A stretch of 64,000 nucleotides of DNA, taken from the NCBI RefSeq assembly GCF_954871325.1, contig NC_088775.1, forward strand, positions 33,457,561 through 33,521,560, read 5' to 3'. Every line of letters starts with the position of its first letter. The first letter of the stretch is position 1. This document shows positions 35,814 through 48,010 of the stretch, one piece after another. The stretch is from Gordionus sp. m RMFG-2023 (Eukaryota > Nematomorpha > Gordioida > Chordodea > Parachordodidae). Under the pieces are notes generated by a model. The model was not told the origin of the DNA. It searched no databases and saw only the letters and a list, made by a program, of their open reading frames with translations. A program made the translations under genes and the position numbers.

Positions 35814-38800
35814 CGCCCCCACTAATTGAAATACAAACTTCGCACTTCACCTCGCACCCGGCATGATTATCGTCCCTTTATGGTGTTTTCACGAATTTAA
35901 ACGGTAATTAACTCCTTGAGTTTCCTCCCTTTGGGTGCCGATACTGTCGATTCCTTGTAGATATCATGTCTTAGTTCGACCTGCTCCATTTAATATTTGC
36001 ACATTCCATGAATCATTTTGTCCCATTAACCCTTATATGGTTGATTTCCTTTTGATTATTATTATCAATAGTCCCGGCATTGAGTTAGCATACCTCTGGT
36101 ATAATTGTCCCCTTTAATTTTCCTCGGATATATTGAACCATATTAAGATGAATATTTTTCTATCCTGAATTTTCGATCAATTATATCCTATTCATACTCC
36201 CGATCGTAATCTCCCCGGTTTCACGCCCCTTTTCAATTGATCTCGATGCAGTATTCCATCTCTTCCGTCGGTGAATTTCATTCGATTTAATTTGTATCCC
36301 ATGTTTTCCTTGACAAATCCAGATTTCCACCTTCTTGTACCTCCATATATTCTTGCCCACACGGTTTGTCCAACTACAAACTCAGGCGTTTCCCTTATCT
36401 CACTTTTCATATCTTGATGTGGTTTCGGCTTTAATAAATCCAACCCTCGTTAGATACTAGATACTATCGTTTGAGCTACTCCGAACCTGGCCCATAGATT
36501 TTTCAGCGTTTTCACTATCACTTGCGTCGTTAGCCCCCTTACTTCTTCGTACTCCACCCCTTTGAGTAAGCATCCACCACGAGTATATAAATCTTATTTT
36601 CAAAATCAAAGAAGTCAACGCGTATCCGCTCCCACGGCTGAGTAGCCGTTGGCCAAACACTTTACTTGTCTTTATAGGGCATCCTGACCGACATATTGCA
36701 TCAAACAATTCCTACTGATATTTTCGAAATCTCTATTCATCTCTGGCCACCACACATATTCTCGGTCCCATTGCTTCATTCTCTCCACTCCTTGATGACC
36801 CGCATGAATCATTGTCAACACAGCATCCTTTAATTTGAGCGGCACTACACTTCTATTTTTTCGTGCCACACATTCATACACAATGGCCAATTCTTTTTCT
36901 ATATATTTAATAGTTTTGTCTCCATCTCGCCATGATGCATGCTTTGATACGTGTTAACTCGCGACTTTTCAATGTGGCCCTCTTAAGTTGTTCCCACGTT
37001 ACCAGCCCTCCTTTAGATATTTCTACCATAGCCCTAATCAATCCGTACTCATCCTCTTCCTCCATACATTTTGACTCATCATCCTCAAAATCCTCTCCCG
37101 CTCCACCTCTAGAAAGAATATCCGGTAAATAATTTTCCTTTCCTCGGCGATATTTCACCTGTACGTCAAAACTGCCCACCAGTAATAACCATCTCTGTAA
37201 CCGGGGCCATAGCATTAATTCCTTGTAATCCTTTTTGAAAAGATGTACAAGCGGTTTATAGTCCGTATAAACAACAAACCCGCGTTCAATTAGATATTCT
37301 CGGCATTTGGTTAATCTAAAGATGACCTGACGCCTCTTGCTCTATCACGGAATATCGGGTCTCTGCTGCTCTAAACATCCTTGAGAAAGATAACACCGGC
37401 CTTTCTACTTCATCAATACAATGTAACATGGCCCCCTACACCTTTAGACGCGTCCACAGCCTATAATACCTCGAAATCATTATTATAGCACACTAAAATA
37501 AGTTCTTTTTCAATTCTGCATTTCAATTCTTTAAAGGCCTCCTCTTGTTCATTTGTCCATTCAAATTTCTCTCTTCTTTTAACAATTGATACAATGGCCC
37601 GGCTATCTGAGCAAATCCCTCCACGAACCGATGGTAATTATTGACCATTCCCAAAAAGGCCTGCACATCAACTTTATTGCTAGGCCTCATCATATTATTA
37701 ATTCAAGTTATATTCTTGTTCAAATGATCCAACTCCTTTTCCGTAATTTTCCAAGATATATTACCTCCGTAACTCCCAAAACACTATTCTCAGCACTGGC
37801 CCGCAATTTTTTCTTTTATTCTCCAAAATACCTCTTCCAATCTTTGTTCATGTTGTTCAGGAGTTCCGATCACCAGCACATCGCCCATATAATAGAAAAC
37901 CCCCTCCATTTCCTGAAAAACAGCCGCCATTGTTCGTTGAAAAATCAGAGCTGATAAACTAAGTCCAAATGGAAATCTACAAAATGCAAACAATCCCTTA
38001 GGCGTAGTAATCGTTAATAATTTCCTTACCTCCTGTTTTACACGCAGCGGCAGTATGCATTCGAAAAATAAATACTTACCTTCAAATTAGCCAATATCTC
38101 TTCAATTCGCGGCAAGAGATACTTCACTTCCACAACCCACGGATTTAATGTAACCCTAAAATCTGCTCATAGACGAAGCTTTCCATTGGCCTTCTTTATC
38201 AGCACTAGCGGTGTTGCCCACTCGCTGTATTCCACAGGACAGATGCCTTTTTGTACCCATTGATCCAATTCCATTTCTACTCCTTTTCTCCATTCAAACG
38301 GTATTCGTCGTAACGCACAAAATTTTGGCACACAACCATCCCTTAATTTAATATCCACTTCATAGTCTCTGAGACATCCTAAATTTTTGTTAAAAATTTC
38401 CTGAAAATTCCGTACTAATTTCCGAACTCCTTCTTGCACTTTGATCATATCACTCTGCAATTCGGTTTCGTTGCGCAGATCCGTTTTCTTCATTTCCATC
38501 TCCACCCCTCGAATACTTGCTTTTCCTCCACCTTTTCGTTCCATCTCTTCGATTTCCACCGTGCTTTCCTCTGGTAACTCTATTTTCTTTAACGAACTCC
38601 TATCGTATCTTCCCCTACAGGATATCCCTATTTTCCCCTTAACAGTCCCCCTCATTTCTCACTAAAAAATTCCCACCTACCTTCCCTAGAATTATACCCC
38701 CTCCCCGATTTCTCTCCTAGCCTTATTTCCCCCTATTTCTCCCCTAGAATTACGAACCATATTTCCCCCGATTACCCCCAATGAGTCCAACCTATTACTC

Positions 38801-40290
38801 CCCAATGAGTTTCCCCTATCTCCCCAATGAGTCCTCCCGATTATTCCTCAATTAGTCCCTCCTATTACTCCATAATGGGTCCCTCCGATTACTCCCCAAT
38901 AAGTCCCCCTATTAACGCCCTTTATTTCTCTCCTAACATTATTTCCCCCTTAAAACTAACTTCGTATATTCCCTTACTTTCTAAGAATACTCTCCTCCTA
39001 CTCCTCTCACTCGCAGTTTTTTCTCTTATCCCTATGATAGTCCCTAGTTTCTTTCTCTATTCCTACTAAACGCTGTCCCGAATTCTGGTAATCTACGTAT
39101 TCCTCCGATATGTCTCCATACACATCTTGTCGAGTTAGGGGTACAAACACGCCCCGCCATGCAAATACTCCTTAAAAACTATAGCAAGGACCTATTCGGG
39201 TGATCCAGTCACACCCTTTCACCGCTTCAACCTTCTGTTTATAATCCTTAAATCTAATATCTACACACTTTCTCCCAATATTGCTTCTATCTCAACTCTC
39301 CCCATTACATACACTTGTGATCCATCGAATTGCCGTATTCTTAATCCTTCATTTTTAATCATTTCATTGGGCCAAATACTCCGATATTTATCGTATCCAA
39401 TATCATTGAAATAGCCGCTCCTGTGCCAAATAACATTGATACCATACTCCCATTAAAATTTATCATTACTCTCGGACATGGGTCATATACTATTCCCTCT
39501 TGTATTATATTTATACATCCTAGTATTTATATTTTATTATGAGAATACACTTTGCCCGTCTCTTTTATTCTCCTAGCCTTATTCCGTGTATTTTTATTGC
39601 TATTATATAGTCACCAATCCCCACATTCTCTAGCCACATGCCCTTTTTTCCGGTATCTAAAGCATATTTTGCTCCTCGGTTTTTTCTTATTAAGTACAAT
39701 GATCCTTTCACTTCTCTCACTCTCAATAGTCTGCACGTTTGATGTTTTTTGATTCATTCCTCTCTGTGAAAAACCCCCTCTGGTGTCCTAATTTTCCATA
39801 TTATATTCCTCTTTATTGTGTCCAAATCTTCCGCAACCCGCACAGCATGACTTTTCTCGTTTATCCGGATAATATGGGGCTATATGTTCAAATTTTCCAC
39901 ATTCAAAACATTTAGTTTCCCGACAATCCCAGACCATATGTCCTTGTCTCCCGCATTTATAACAATTTAAATTCATATTCTCTCTTCCTGTGAATCAAAA
40001 CCCCGTCTCATTTTTATTATTCTTCCCTATGAATTCTATCTTGGTACTCTCTGCATCCCTCATTTGAATATTGACGGACTCTCGCCTCTCTCGTCTACGT
40101 ACTAATTCATTTATATCACTTACCGTCCATCCTTGAATTAACTCTTGAACTGGTAGCCAAGTTACCTTTCCTATCACATCTTCCTCCCAATTATGTCCTT
40201 CTGTCAAAATTTGTCCCTTTATTCTAAAACTGCTACTTTTCCTTATCCTTTTTTCCCATCTTAAACTACACAATCAACGATCCAAACATA
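35814..40290 (-). mobile_element. Ty3/gypsy LTR retrotransposon fossil (broken)
   Basis: Parts on the minus strand: gag zinc knuckles of CCHC type (39788-39976), reverse transcriptase (about 37790-38260), RNase H (about 37100-37500), and integrase with its zinc-binding start and C-terminal domain (about 36190-36890). A G-rich polypurine-like tract (35814-35823) next to TGTTATGTG on the minus strand suggests that the 3' LTR starts at 35813. No matching second LTR was recognised, so the outer limits are open. The reverse transcriptase is close to the copy at 12.5-17.0 kb. The fossil is broken many times. A minisatellite lies between its gag and polymerase parts. Confidence 0.82.
38745..38930 (+). 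repeat. Minisatellite, unit about 26-29 bp, six to seven copies
   Basis: Variants of CCGATTACTCCCCAATGAGT repeat head to tail inside the gypsy fossil. The open frame across it is a low-complexity by-product. Confidence 0.8.
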
Positions 40291-40493
40291 TTATACTGTA
40301 TCTCTTAGTATTTAACAAATTTTATATTTTTCATTCCGGCATTATAAAAAATTTATAATCAATTTCAAAATAAAAATTTTGGTTATTTGTGAAGTCAACA
40401 GATAAGATAGTATTTATAGCGTAAATAATCCAATGATGCTTATATACATCCACAATTTATATGTCTATATATGACAACAGTTAGGGCCAATTC

Positions 40494-40604
40494 CATGTAA
40501 CAGGTTTATATCTGAAAAAATGGGCAGCACTTTTGTGTAACAGGTCTCTCCGTGTAACAGGTGTCTTGGGAAAAAAATGGGCAGCACTTTCGTGTACCCA
40601 GGAA
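40494..40604 (+). repeat. Short direct repeats around GTAACAGG and ATGGGCAGCACTTT
   Basis: The block GTAACAGG...AAAAAATGGGCAGCACTT occurs twice, with an extra GTGTAACAGG between the copies, immediately upstream of another minisatellite. Confidence 0.7.
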
Positions 40605-40627
40605 TTCTCCAGCAAATACAGTCCTCA

Positions 40628-40890
40628 AATTTGCGCTAATGCTAACCTACCCTTATGCCCTTTTTATGCAAACCTTCCCTTAAGCTGTATATTAATTCTT
40701 GAATTTGCTCTGATGCCCTTATAGCCTTTATATTAATCCTCTAATTTGCTCTGATGCAAACCTGCCCTTATGGCTTTTATATTAATCCTCCAATCTGTTC
40801 TGATGCAAACCGGCCCCTTACGGCTTTTATATTAATTCTCAAATTTGCTCTGACTCAAATCTGCCCTTATGGCCTGTATATTATTAATAC
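40628..40890 (+). repeat. Minisatellite, unit about 57 bp, four to five copies
   Basis: The unit core is TTTGCTCTGATGCAAACC, then TGCCCTTATGGCTTTTATAT, then TAATCCTC. Copies differ by small indels. The open frames across it are shadows. Confidence 0.8.
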
Positions 40891-40924
40891 GTTATTACAA
40901 ATTTTATTCCCTGGCCACCACTTT

Positions 40925-41025
40925 TAGTTTTAATCAAAATATTATTAATTAATATAAATTTAAATATTAATTTTTATCAAAAAGAATATTGGGTTTTACC
41001 TTATTGATAGAATTTAAATATTTTA
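40925..41025 (+). repeat. Copy 2 of the roughly 95-bp direct repeat
   Basis: Partner of 35355-35450, with the same orientation and order of shared blocks. Confidence 0.65.
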
Positions 41026-41983
41026 ATAATCCTAATCGGGTCGTTTTTAAAAATCAACCCGAATTAGGCTTTTTATTTTCAACAAAACTAATTTTAGCAG
41101 ATATGAATGAATAGTTTTTTGAAACTTAATGGTTTGAACAGCAGTTATTTCTCCAATTACAATCTTATTTTTTTTAAATTTAAAAAAAAGATTTTTTTGG
41201 GAGGTGAGGGGGGGGGGCAAAATAGGTTTAGAATAACAGAGCTACGCTACGCTAAGTATTTTCATTTCCATCAAACTGGATATTAAGTAAAAGTGGATGA
41301 GTCCCTTTACCATTTAGTGGGCAGGCCATATTTATCTATATGCACAAGAGTCTTAAGACTCATTTAAACATCTATAGGCTCAGTTTAAAACGAGTTGGGG
41401 TAATTAAAAGCTTATACCCGAGAATTACAGATTACTCAGTTATCATATGGAGAGGGAAGTTCCTGAATTTTAAGTTTAATTTCTATTAATAAATATTAAT
41501 GGTTGAATACTACTTGTTTACTTTTGACTATCTTGAGGTATCTAAGAAATATTGAAGGGAGGTGGGTGGCATTGAGTTATTTGACATAATTAGATTTTAA
41601 TTTGAGTAGTTATTTATGGATCTTTTATTATTATTAAGCTTTATAAATTACTTCATGTTTGTTCAAATCAGATAGATCTTTCACTGCTCTATATAACTAA
41701 AGCATTTTGTACTTCTGTAATTCTGTAATTCTTCCCATTAAAGAAATATTGCCAGATTAGGGCATCGTGGGCTATGTTTTTATTTGAATTTATTTATATT
41801 AGCTAGGTTTGCAACCTGTTCGCGTAGATAATTTGTGTTAACTGTGAAAATAAATTCTCTGCAATCGCTCAGCTGTTAAATCACTCTAAATTTGAGGCGA
41901 ATAACGCAGCCAATGACACATAATAATACCCAGACTGACGATGAATTCATTAAAAGTGTACATCAAGGATAACAGCTGGAGAC
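41026..41983. other. Mixed-composition stretch, nothing recognised
   Basis: Contains a G10 run (41208-41217). GC is slightly higher near 41800-41980, but all frames there are interrupted. Confidence 0.45.
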
Positions 41984-42699
41984 CAGGGTTGCCCCCCCCC
42001 CCACATCAGCGGGAGACTCCCGCAATTTTTTAGTTTACACGCAGACATCTCTCTCCCGCAAAAATATACCGCAATTTTTTAATTTCTCCCGCAATTTTTT
42101 TTTTATTAGTATTTTAACGTTTTTAATATATAAATAATAATTTTGAGAGACATTAATTGTATTTTTGTATTTAAAAAATTATTTATTCGAAAAACATGTC
42201 TAGTTTGTAAATTTCTTTCTATCCTGTTTTATTTTTTTCCAATAATAAATCTTTCATTCATATAAGTCAGTACAGGGGAGTATATCAACATCGATTGCAA
42301 TACAAAAATATTTCCAAAAATAATAAATAATACAGATGCAACTACATTTTCGGAAATCGTATACATCTATCATGTAGTTCAACATTCACAGAGCTATATC
42401 ATCACAATGTGGGTCATATCTTTTTCTCATGATATTTAACGACTCAAATATAAGTGCAAACCTTACTTGTGGCAGAACAATAATGCAAGGCTATCACAAG
42501 TGTTTTAGTACCTGAATCCTAAGGTCACTAGACGATTTGAAAGTGGGCATCTATATGCAATTCTAACAGATGCATCTAATAAGGATCCTTCGCTATTTCA
42601 ACAAGAATAAGAACATTTCAATAAAACTGTTAAAATTTTTTCCTCGGATAGTGAAAAATTCAACAATGTAGCTAGCCACATAATGTAAATATAGCTGAT

Positions 42700-43875
42700 T
42701 CAGGGTTATCAATGATTTGTATGTCAGCTTTCTGCGCTGATAATGCCTCTGTAAATTTTGACAAAAACCAAAGCTACCGAATTGGGGCAGCACAATAATG
42801 AATTAATACCAATTGGCTGTATATGCCATATACTACATAATTCTTGCAAGAAGGCAATGAATGCACTATCTGTGGATGTCGTAATAATTGTGATGAAATG
42901 TTTTAACGAACTTAGTTCATCAACTAAAAGAGTTAATGAATTAAAAGAGTTGGTGAAGTGGTCTGACTTGGAATGGTGTGAGTTGTTGCGATATATACCT
43001 ATCAGGTGGTTGTCATTAATACGCGCCATCGATAGAATTTTAAAATTTTACAAACCCTTAAAAAAATACTTCTTAAATAGAGATTTTAAAAGCTGTCCTA
43101 AAATTTTGAAAAATTTTTTCGAGTATGAAATGGCAGAAGCATATTTGGGATTCGTTTCACATGTAGGAACATGTAGTTAATATTCGGTTGCAATCCGAAT
43201 ATTCTTTATTAAAAAAGATTCACAAAATCATGCTACAGCTCTGTTCATCTCTACAATTAAAAATTGATAATAAATTTTATGGGGCTATTGCTAAAAATAT
43301 TATATTAAAATGTTCAAAATACATTTTTAAATGAAGCAGATATTTTTATTAAGAAATTTTAGAATATTTACAATCAAAATTTGATTTTAATAACTCTATT
43401 TACAAATATAAATATTTTGACCTTGGAACAGAAACCATCAATTGATGGTTTTTATAATTTAATAAATATATTAAAAATACCGAAAAACATTGATGTCTTG
43501 TTTGAGGAAATTGTAATTCTCTCTATTTTTAATGATTCGCCAAAATACTTAAAGATAGATGGTCTAAAAGCAGAGGAGAAATGGGTAGAATTTTTTCGTA
43601 ATAACGATAAATCCCCATGCTTGGAAAAAGTATGCGAGTATGTCTTCTCCTTACCTAATTCTAATGTCTCATCCGAGCGCATTTTTAGCCTGATGAGGAC
43701 TGCCTGGAAAAAAGAGAGAAATCGGATTGCTTTAACAACATTAGAGGCCGAGCTAATGGTTAAACAAATATATAATATATCATGCCAGGAATTTTATAAA
43801 TATCTTAATAACGACGTTAAACATTTAGTTCTATCTCAAATAAAATATAATTTAGTTTTAGCAATGGCGCCATAA
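42700..43875 (+). pseudogene. hAT transposase, near-complete C-terminal two thirds, decayed
   Basis: Blocks in order on +: SAFCADNASVNF (about 42726-42762), GCICHILHNSCKKAM (about 42815-42860), RYIPIRWLSLIRAIDRILKF (about 42990-43050), and the dimerisation region SNVSSERIFSLMRTAWKKER (about 43654-43715) followed by LEAELMVKQIYN. These fit a hAT transposase catalytic core and C-terminus. Frame changes occur near 42755 and 43180-43380, and the BED finger expected upstream is not readable. The last 164 codons (43381-43875) form one open frame. Confidence 0.82.
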
Positions 43876-43939
43876 AATTTATTGTCAATTATTAACTGTA
43901 AAGATGAACACATCTGCAGCATAATTTTGTGAAACTTTG

Positions 43940-44630
43940 TTAAGATACTTCTGATTGCAACTACACATTAGTATATTTCCTACATGTGAAATCATTCTAA
44001 ATATACCTCTGCCATTCATTATTGAATTTTCAAAATGTTAGGACAGCGTTTATAATCTTTATTTAAGAAATATTTTTTTAAAGGTTTATAAAATTTTAAA
44101 ATTCTACGATGGCGGGTATTAGGAACATATCGCAACCAACATTGTGCTGACTCAATTCTGTAAATATGCTCTATTTTTACCAAATTTACTGACAAATCAG
44201 AAAGGCTGACATGCAATTTATTGATAATCTCGAATCTGCTATATTTACCATTATATGGTTAGCTATGTCTTTAAATTTTTCACTATTTGAGGGGAAAAAA
44301 TTTAATATTTTATTGAAAAGACCTCTATTTTATTGAAATAGCGGAGGATCAAGATGCATCTGTCAGAATTGCATATGTATGCCCATCTTCCAAATCGTCA
44401 AGAATTGACCTCCTGGATTTAGGTCCTAAAACATATGGCCTTGCTCATTTTTGTTCTTCAAGTATAGTTTTCATTTATATTAGAATAGTTAAATATTATG
44501 GGAAAAAGATTCTACCAACATTGTAATGATAAATATCTCTGTGAATGTTGTACTACAAGATAAGTGATTACAATTGCCGCAACTGTAGTTGCATCTGTAT
44601 TATTTTTTATTTTTGGAGTACCTTATTATG
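43940..44630 (-). repeat. Inverted duplicate of the hAT 5' half
   Basis: Read on the minus strand this repeats 42310-43195 with moderate divergence: ATACAGATGCAACTACA, GTACAACATTCACAGAGAT, RILKFYKPLKKYFLNKDYK and TTTCACATGTAGGAA all recur in order. Both copies have decayed independently, so the duplication is not recent. Confidence 0.85.
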
Positions 44631-45010
44631 TATTTAAACGTGATAATTAAGCGCCTATTCCTATAATGTTATACACACACGGTAGATTTCCAATTGCGGT
44701 CGTTTTGCGTGACATTCGCATAAAGTATATTTTTAATTGTAAAATTAAAATCGTTTTTTTTATAAAATTTTATCTTGTTTACATTCTTTTATATTTAAAA
44801 AAGATCGTTGGTTTTTTTTTTATAAATTAATATATTTTAATAAATCAAGATGTTATTTTATTTTGGAAAATAATTACCGACTTTGTATTTATATAAACTA
44901 ATTATAAAAAATAATAGGCCCGCAAACAATTTTTTTTAGAAATTTTTATATTTCTACCGCAATTTCATATTTCTCCCGTCTCCCGCAATTGACGCTATTT
45001 TGTCTACCAA

Positions 45011-45770
45011 TATCATTATTAAAATTTTAAACTAGAGGCCGAGGAACTTTATTAAAGAATTGCCTGATCATCGAGATAATAAGGGAGTAAGTTATCAATT
45101 TAATAATAGTTTTTAACATAAGAATAATTACTATATGGGTTAACAAAAGGACGGGTCCAGCTGATTTACATTCAACGACGCTTTCAAATACATTATTATG
45201 AATCATCCAATGGAATCATCAGTCTAGTTTTCATTATGGGAGGGCCTCCTTTGATCGTAAGATTTTGATCGTAAAATGGTCCATTTGGTCCATTTTCGGT
45301 CAAAATGGACGATTTTCTCATTCATACTATATGCACGTAATTGTTCTGTTATGCTGGTAATTATTCTATATGCATTTATTTAATATTATTTATTCTATTA
45401 TGCATTTATTTAATATATTAGATAATTCCAAGCAGTTTTTTATCATATCCAACAAGAAATTTTTATTATCATCTACATTTTTTATCCATTATATTTTCTA
45501 TTCATAAATATATCAGACTTCTAATCAATTTCTTAATAATATTTAAGAAAATTATTTCAATCAAGCAATTCTTATATCAGATGATATGCAATTCTTATAT
45601 CAGATGCAAGCAATTTGAATATATCAGACATTGTAATTATATTATGATATTTATATTATGAGTATTTTATGTAGCAATGTATTATATATTTTAAAGCTAT
45701 ACCTATTAATAAAATTTAACTAGCTAATTTGATATACAATTTCTTAATATAACTGAACTTTATAAATATA
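45011..45770. other. AT-rich stretch, nothing coding
   Basis: Short local repeats only, for example TGGTCCATTTGGTCCATTTT (45280-45300) and a TCAGATG(A/C) duplication near 45575-45605. Confidence 0.45.
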
Positions 45771-46000
45771 ATTACTTAAGATTAATTTTAATGATTAAGA
45801 ATATTTCTAATGAATTTTTTCTCAATATAACTTATGATTACTTAAGATTAATTTTAGTGATTAAGAATATTTCTTATGCATTTTCTCAATATAACTTATG
45901 ATTACTTAAGATTAATTTTAATGATTAAGAATATTTCTTATGCCAATATAACTTATGATTACTTAAGATTAATTTTAATGATTAAGAATATTTCTTATGC
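45771..46000 (+). repeat. Minisatellite, unit about 65 bp, four copies
   Basis: The unit is ATTACTTAAGATTAATTTTA, then ATGATTAAGAATATTTCTTA, then a short variable linker and ATATAACTTATG. Confidence 0.85.
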
Positions 46001-46625
46001 GAAATATTTTGATTTTAGTTTTTAAACCCAGTGTTTGATAGTAGGTTTTATTTTGTTAACCTTTAAACTCATTGAATGGCGTTATAGGTATTCCGTCATA
46101 GGAAAATCAGACCTCATGTTATGCAGGACAGAAAAGATTGCATAATATTTAAATTTTGGATTATAATTGACATAAATAATTTTTTTTTGAAATATACTAT
46201 AAAAAAAAAGGAATGTGATAATATTGATATTTTTATTAAAAAAAGATATAGAAAAAATTATAGATATGAAATATGTATATAATATTAAAAAAAAATGATA
46301 AATGAAATAAAAGAAAGAAAAATGGTGATGTAGTAAAAAATGGAGGGAGCTTTTATATAATATTAGAATATTTTTATGTTTAAAATGTTGATTAAAGGTT
46401 TATATATACATGCGTAATATTGTATATATATATATATATAAATATTCTTGATTTTATGAATATAAATGTGGATTTATAATAATGGAGAGAGCCATTTAAT
46501 ATTAGTAGAATATTTTTATGTGTTAAATTTTGAAAATTATATAAATGAAATGAAGAAAATTGCCTATTTGATATTTCAGATTCAGGGAAAGAAGGGCTAA
46601 AGTAGTGTAGTTCATCATATAATAA

Positions 46626-46885
46626 AATTTTGTCAATTGGGATCAGAAATTTTGTGTTTAATATTTGAAATTTAGGATAATGATTGATAGGGGGGGAAAT
46701 ATATTTGGGATAATGTAAAAGGAATGAATAATGATTACATTTTGGGTGTAATTAATAAAATTTTGTTAATTATCAGAAATTTTATGTTTAATAATTGAAA
46801 TCTAGGATTATGATTGACAGAGAAAAAATATATTTGGGTTAATGTAAAAGGAATGAATAATGATTACATTTTGGATGTAATTTAA
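46626..46885 (+). repeat. Tandem duplication, unit about 117-123 bp
   Basis: Two copies share ATCAGAAATTTTNTGTTTAA, AAAATATATTTGGG and GTAAAAGGAATGAATAATGA in order. A looser pair of AATGGAGNGAGC/TATTTTTATG blocks (46341 and 46482) precedes it. Confidence 0.75.
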
Positions 46886-47150
46886 AAAAAAATCGGATTA
46901 ACTCATTGTAATATTTCCTCCAATCAACTCACAATTAACTATCATGATGCTAGAGTAATAATACCAAGTTTAAGATAGAAAGATCAAGACTGACCAATGA
47001 TGCCATAGATCAATCAAGCTATGACTCATTAACCAGGATAATTTTTGATAACAACTAAAACAATCGTTTAATCAAATATCCAATTGTCGTATACGTCAGA
47101 AATGAACTACAATAGTACAATAGTAAGATGACAACTAACTATAACGTATA

Positions 47151-47237
47151 GATATCAAGAAAATATCAACGATGTAAAGTTCTAGCTCAACGTCGATATC
47201 AAGTAAACATTAATGATGTGAAGTTTTGGCTCAACGG
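47151..47237 (+). repeat. 44-bp tandem duplication
   Basis: GATATCAAG...GATGTAAAGTTCTAGCTCAA and GATATCAAG...GATGTGAAGTTTTGGCTCAA lie head to tail. Confidence 0.7.
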
Positions 47238-47627
47238 TAATGCTGTCACAGATATTATTTATGAACATGCAAGAAAAAGGAATTTTTTAAAAAATTATTA
47301 AAATATAAGTGATTCATGCATTAATTTTTGTACGCTGATTAATTTTTGTTAATAGTTATGGGAACATTGTGGGATGTACTACCTTGAAAATGGGGTACAT
47401 GTTATATTATAATAAATATAAAAAATAATTGATAAAAAAAAATAATATTGAAAAAATTATATAATATTTTTTTGTTAATTCTTCGATTTTTTATTATGTT
47501 GTAAATTGTGGAAATTAAAAGAAATAAAATATTTAAAAGTGTGAAACAAAATCTATTCTCAAAATTCTATAATTCAGAGCTTCTTTAACAGTTGGTTCTG
47601 TTTATTTTTTTTATTCAACCAACGGAG

Positions 47628-47706
47628 AAGATATCTGATAAGAGTGGACGCAGTGTATATATGAAATATACAATCACGGTGGAAAATAAAAAATTCATAA
47701 TCAAAG
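47628..47706 (+). CDS. Exon-like segment of an unidentified gene
   Basis: An island with more balanced codon use than its flanks encodes KISDKSGRSVYMKYTITVEN followed by KKFIIK. It lies between a pyrimidine-rich tract ending in CGGAG and a plausible donor GTAAAA. Its start could also be one codon later, after GAGAAG. The alternating hydrophobic pattern would suit beta strands. I do not recognise the protein and found no partner exon nearby, so chance is possible. Confidence 0.3.
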
Positions 47707-47944
47707 GTAAAATATTATCTTTATTGAAATTTAATGTATTATCTAACAATTTTTTTAACAATAATTGCGTTAGCATATTTTTTTTCATTTAGAATTATAA
47801 ATACATATTTGAATAAATTGTGAGGTAAATTAAAATAAAAATGTTTAACAAAAAAGTTATAAGAGCTTATAATTACATAGAGATCAGAAAGTTATCTCAA
47901 TATCTTTTTTTAGTATTAGTTTTAAGTCTAATATTAAGCATTTA

Positions 47945-48010
47945 CAGTGGCGTCTCTAGGGGGGGCGCAGGGGCTCGGGCCCCCTGAAAAAATTGAATAG
48001 CCCTCTGAAG
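47945..48010 (+). repeat. hAT-type terminus fragment (CAGTGGCGTCTCTAGGGGGG)
   Basis: The start CAGTGGCGTCTCTAGG followed by GGGGCTCGGGCCCCC is a typical hAT/MITE end. A worn relative lies at 63844-63890. No right end was located. Confidence 0.5.

Larger units (their letters stand above)
41984..45010 (+). mobile_element. hAT element with an internal inverted duplicate of its 5' half
   Basis: The left end CAGGGTTGCCCCC (41984) has a hAT look and is followed by repeated CCGCAATTTTTTA sub-terminal motifs. The right side (44950-45000) carries the same motifs inverted (GCGGGAGACGGGAG read backwards). Between them lie a transposase relic on + (42700-43875) and an inverted second copy of 42310-43195 at 43940-44630. 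Both outer sides therefore derive from a 5' end, a fold-back arrangement. No matching octamers were found, so the right boundary is approximate. Confidence 0.65.

Noticed and set aside
38441-39752. Plus-strand open frames in 38.4-39.8 kb
   Set aside because: Antisense shadows of the third gypsy fossil and its internal minisatellite.
41800-41983. Possible host exon
   Set aside because: GC is a little higher, but all frames are interrupted and no motif is recognised.
41976-45018. 8-bp target duplication for the hAT element
   Set aside because: The left octamer CTGGAGAC has no match near the right side, so none is claimed.
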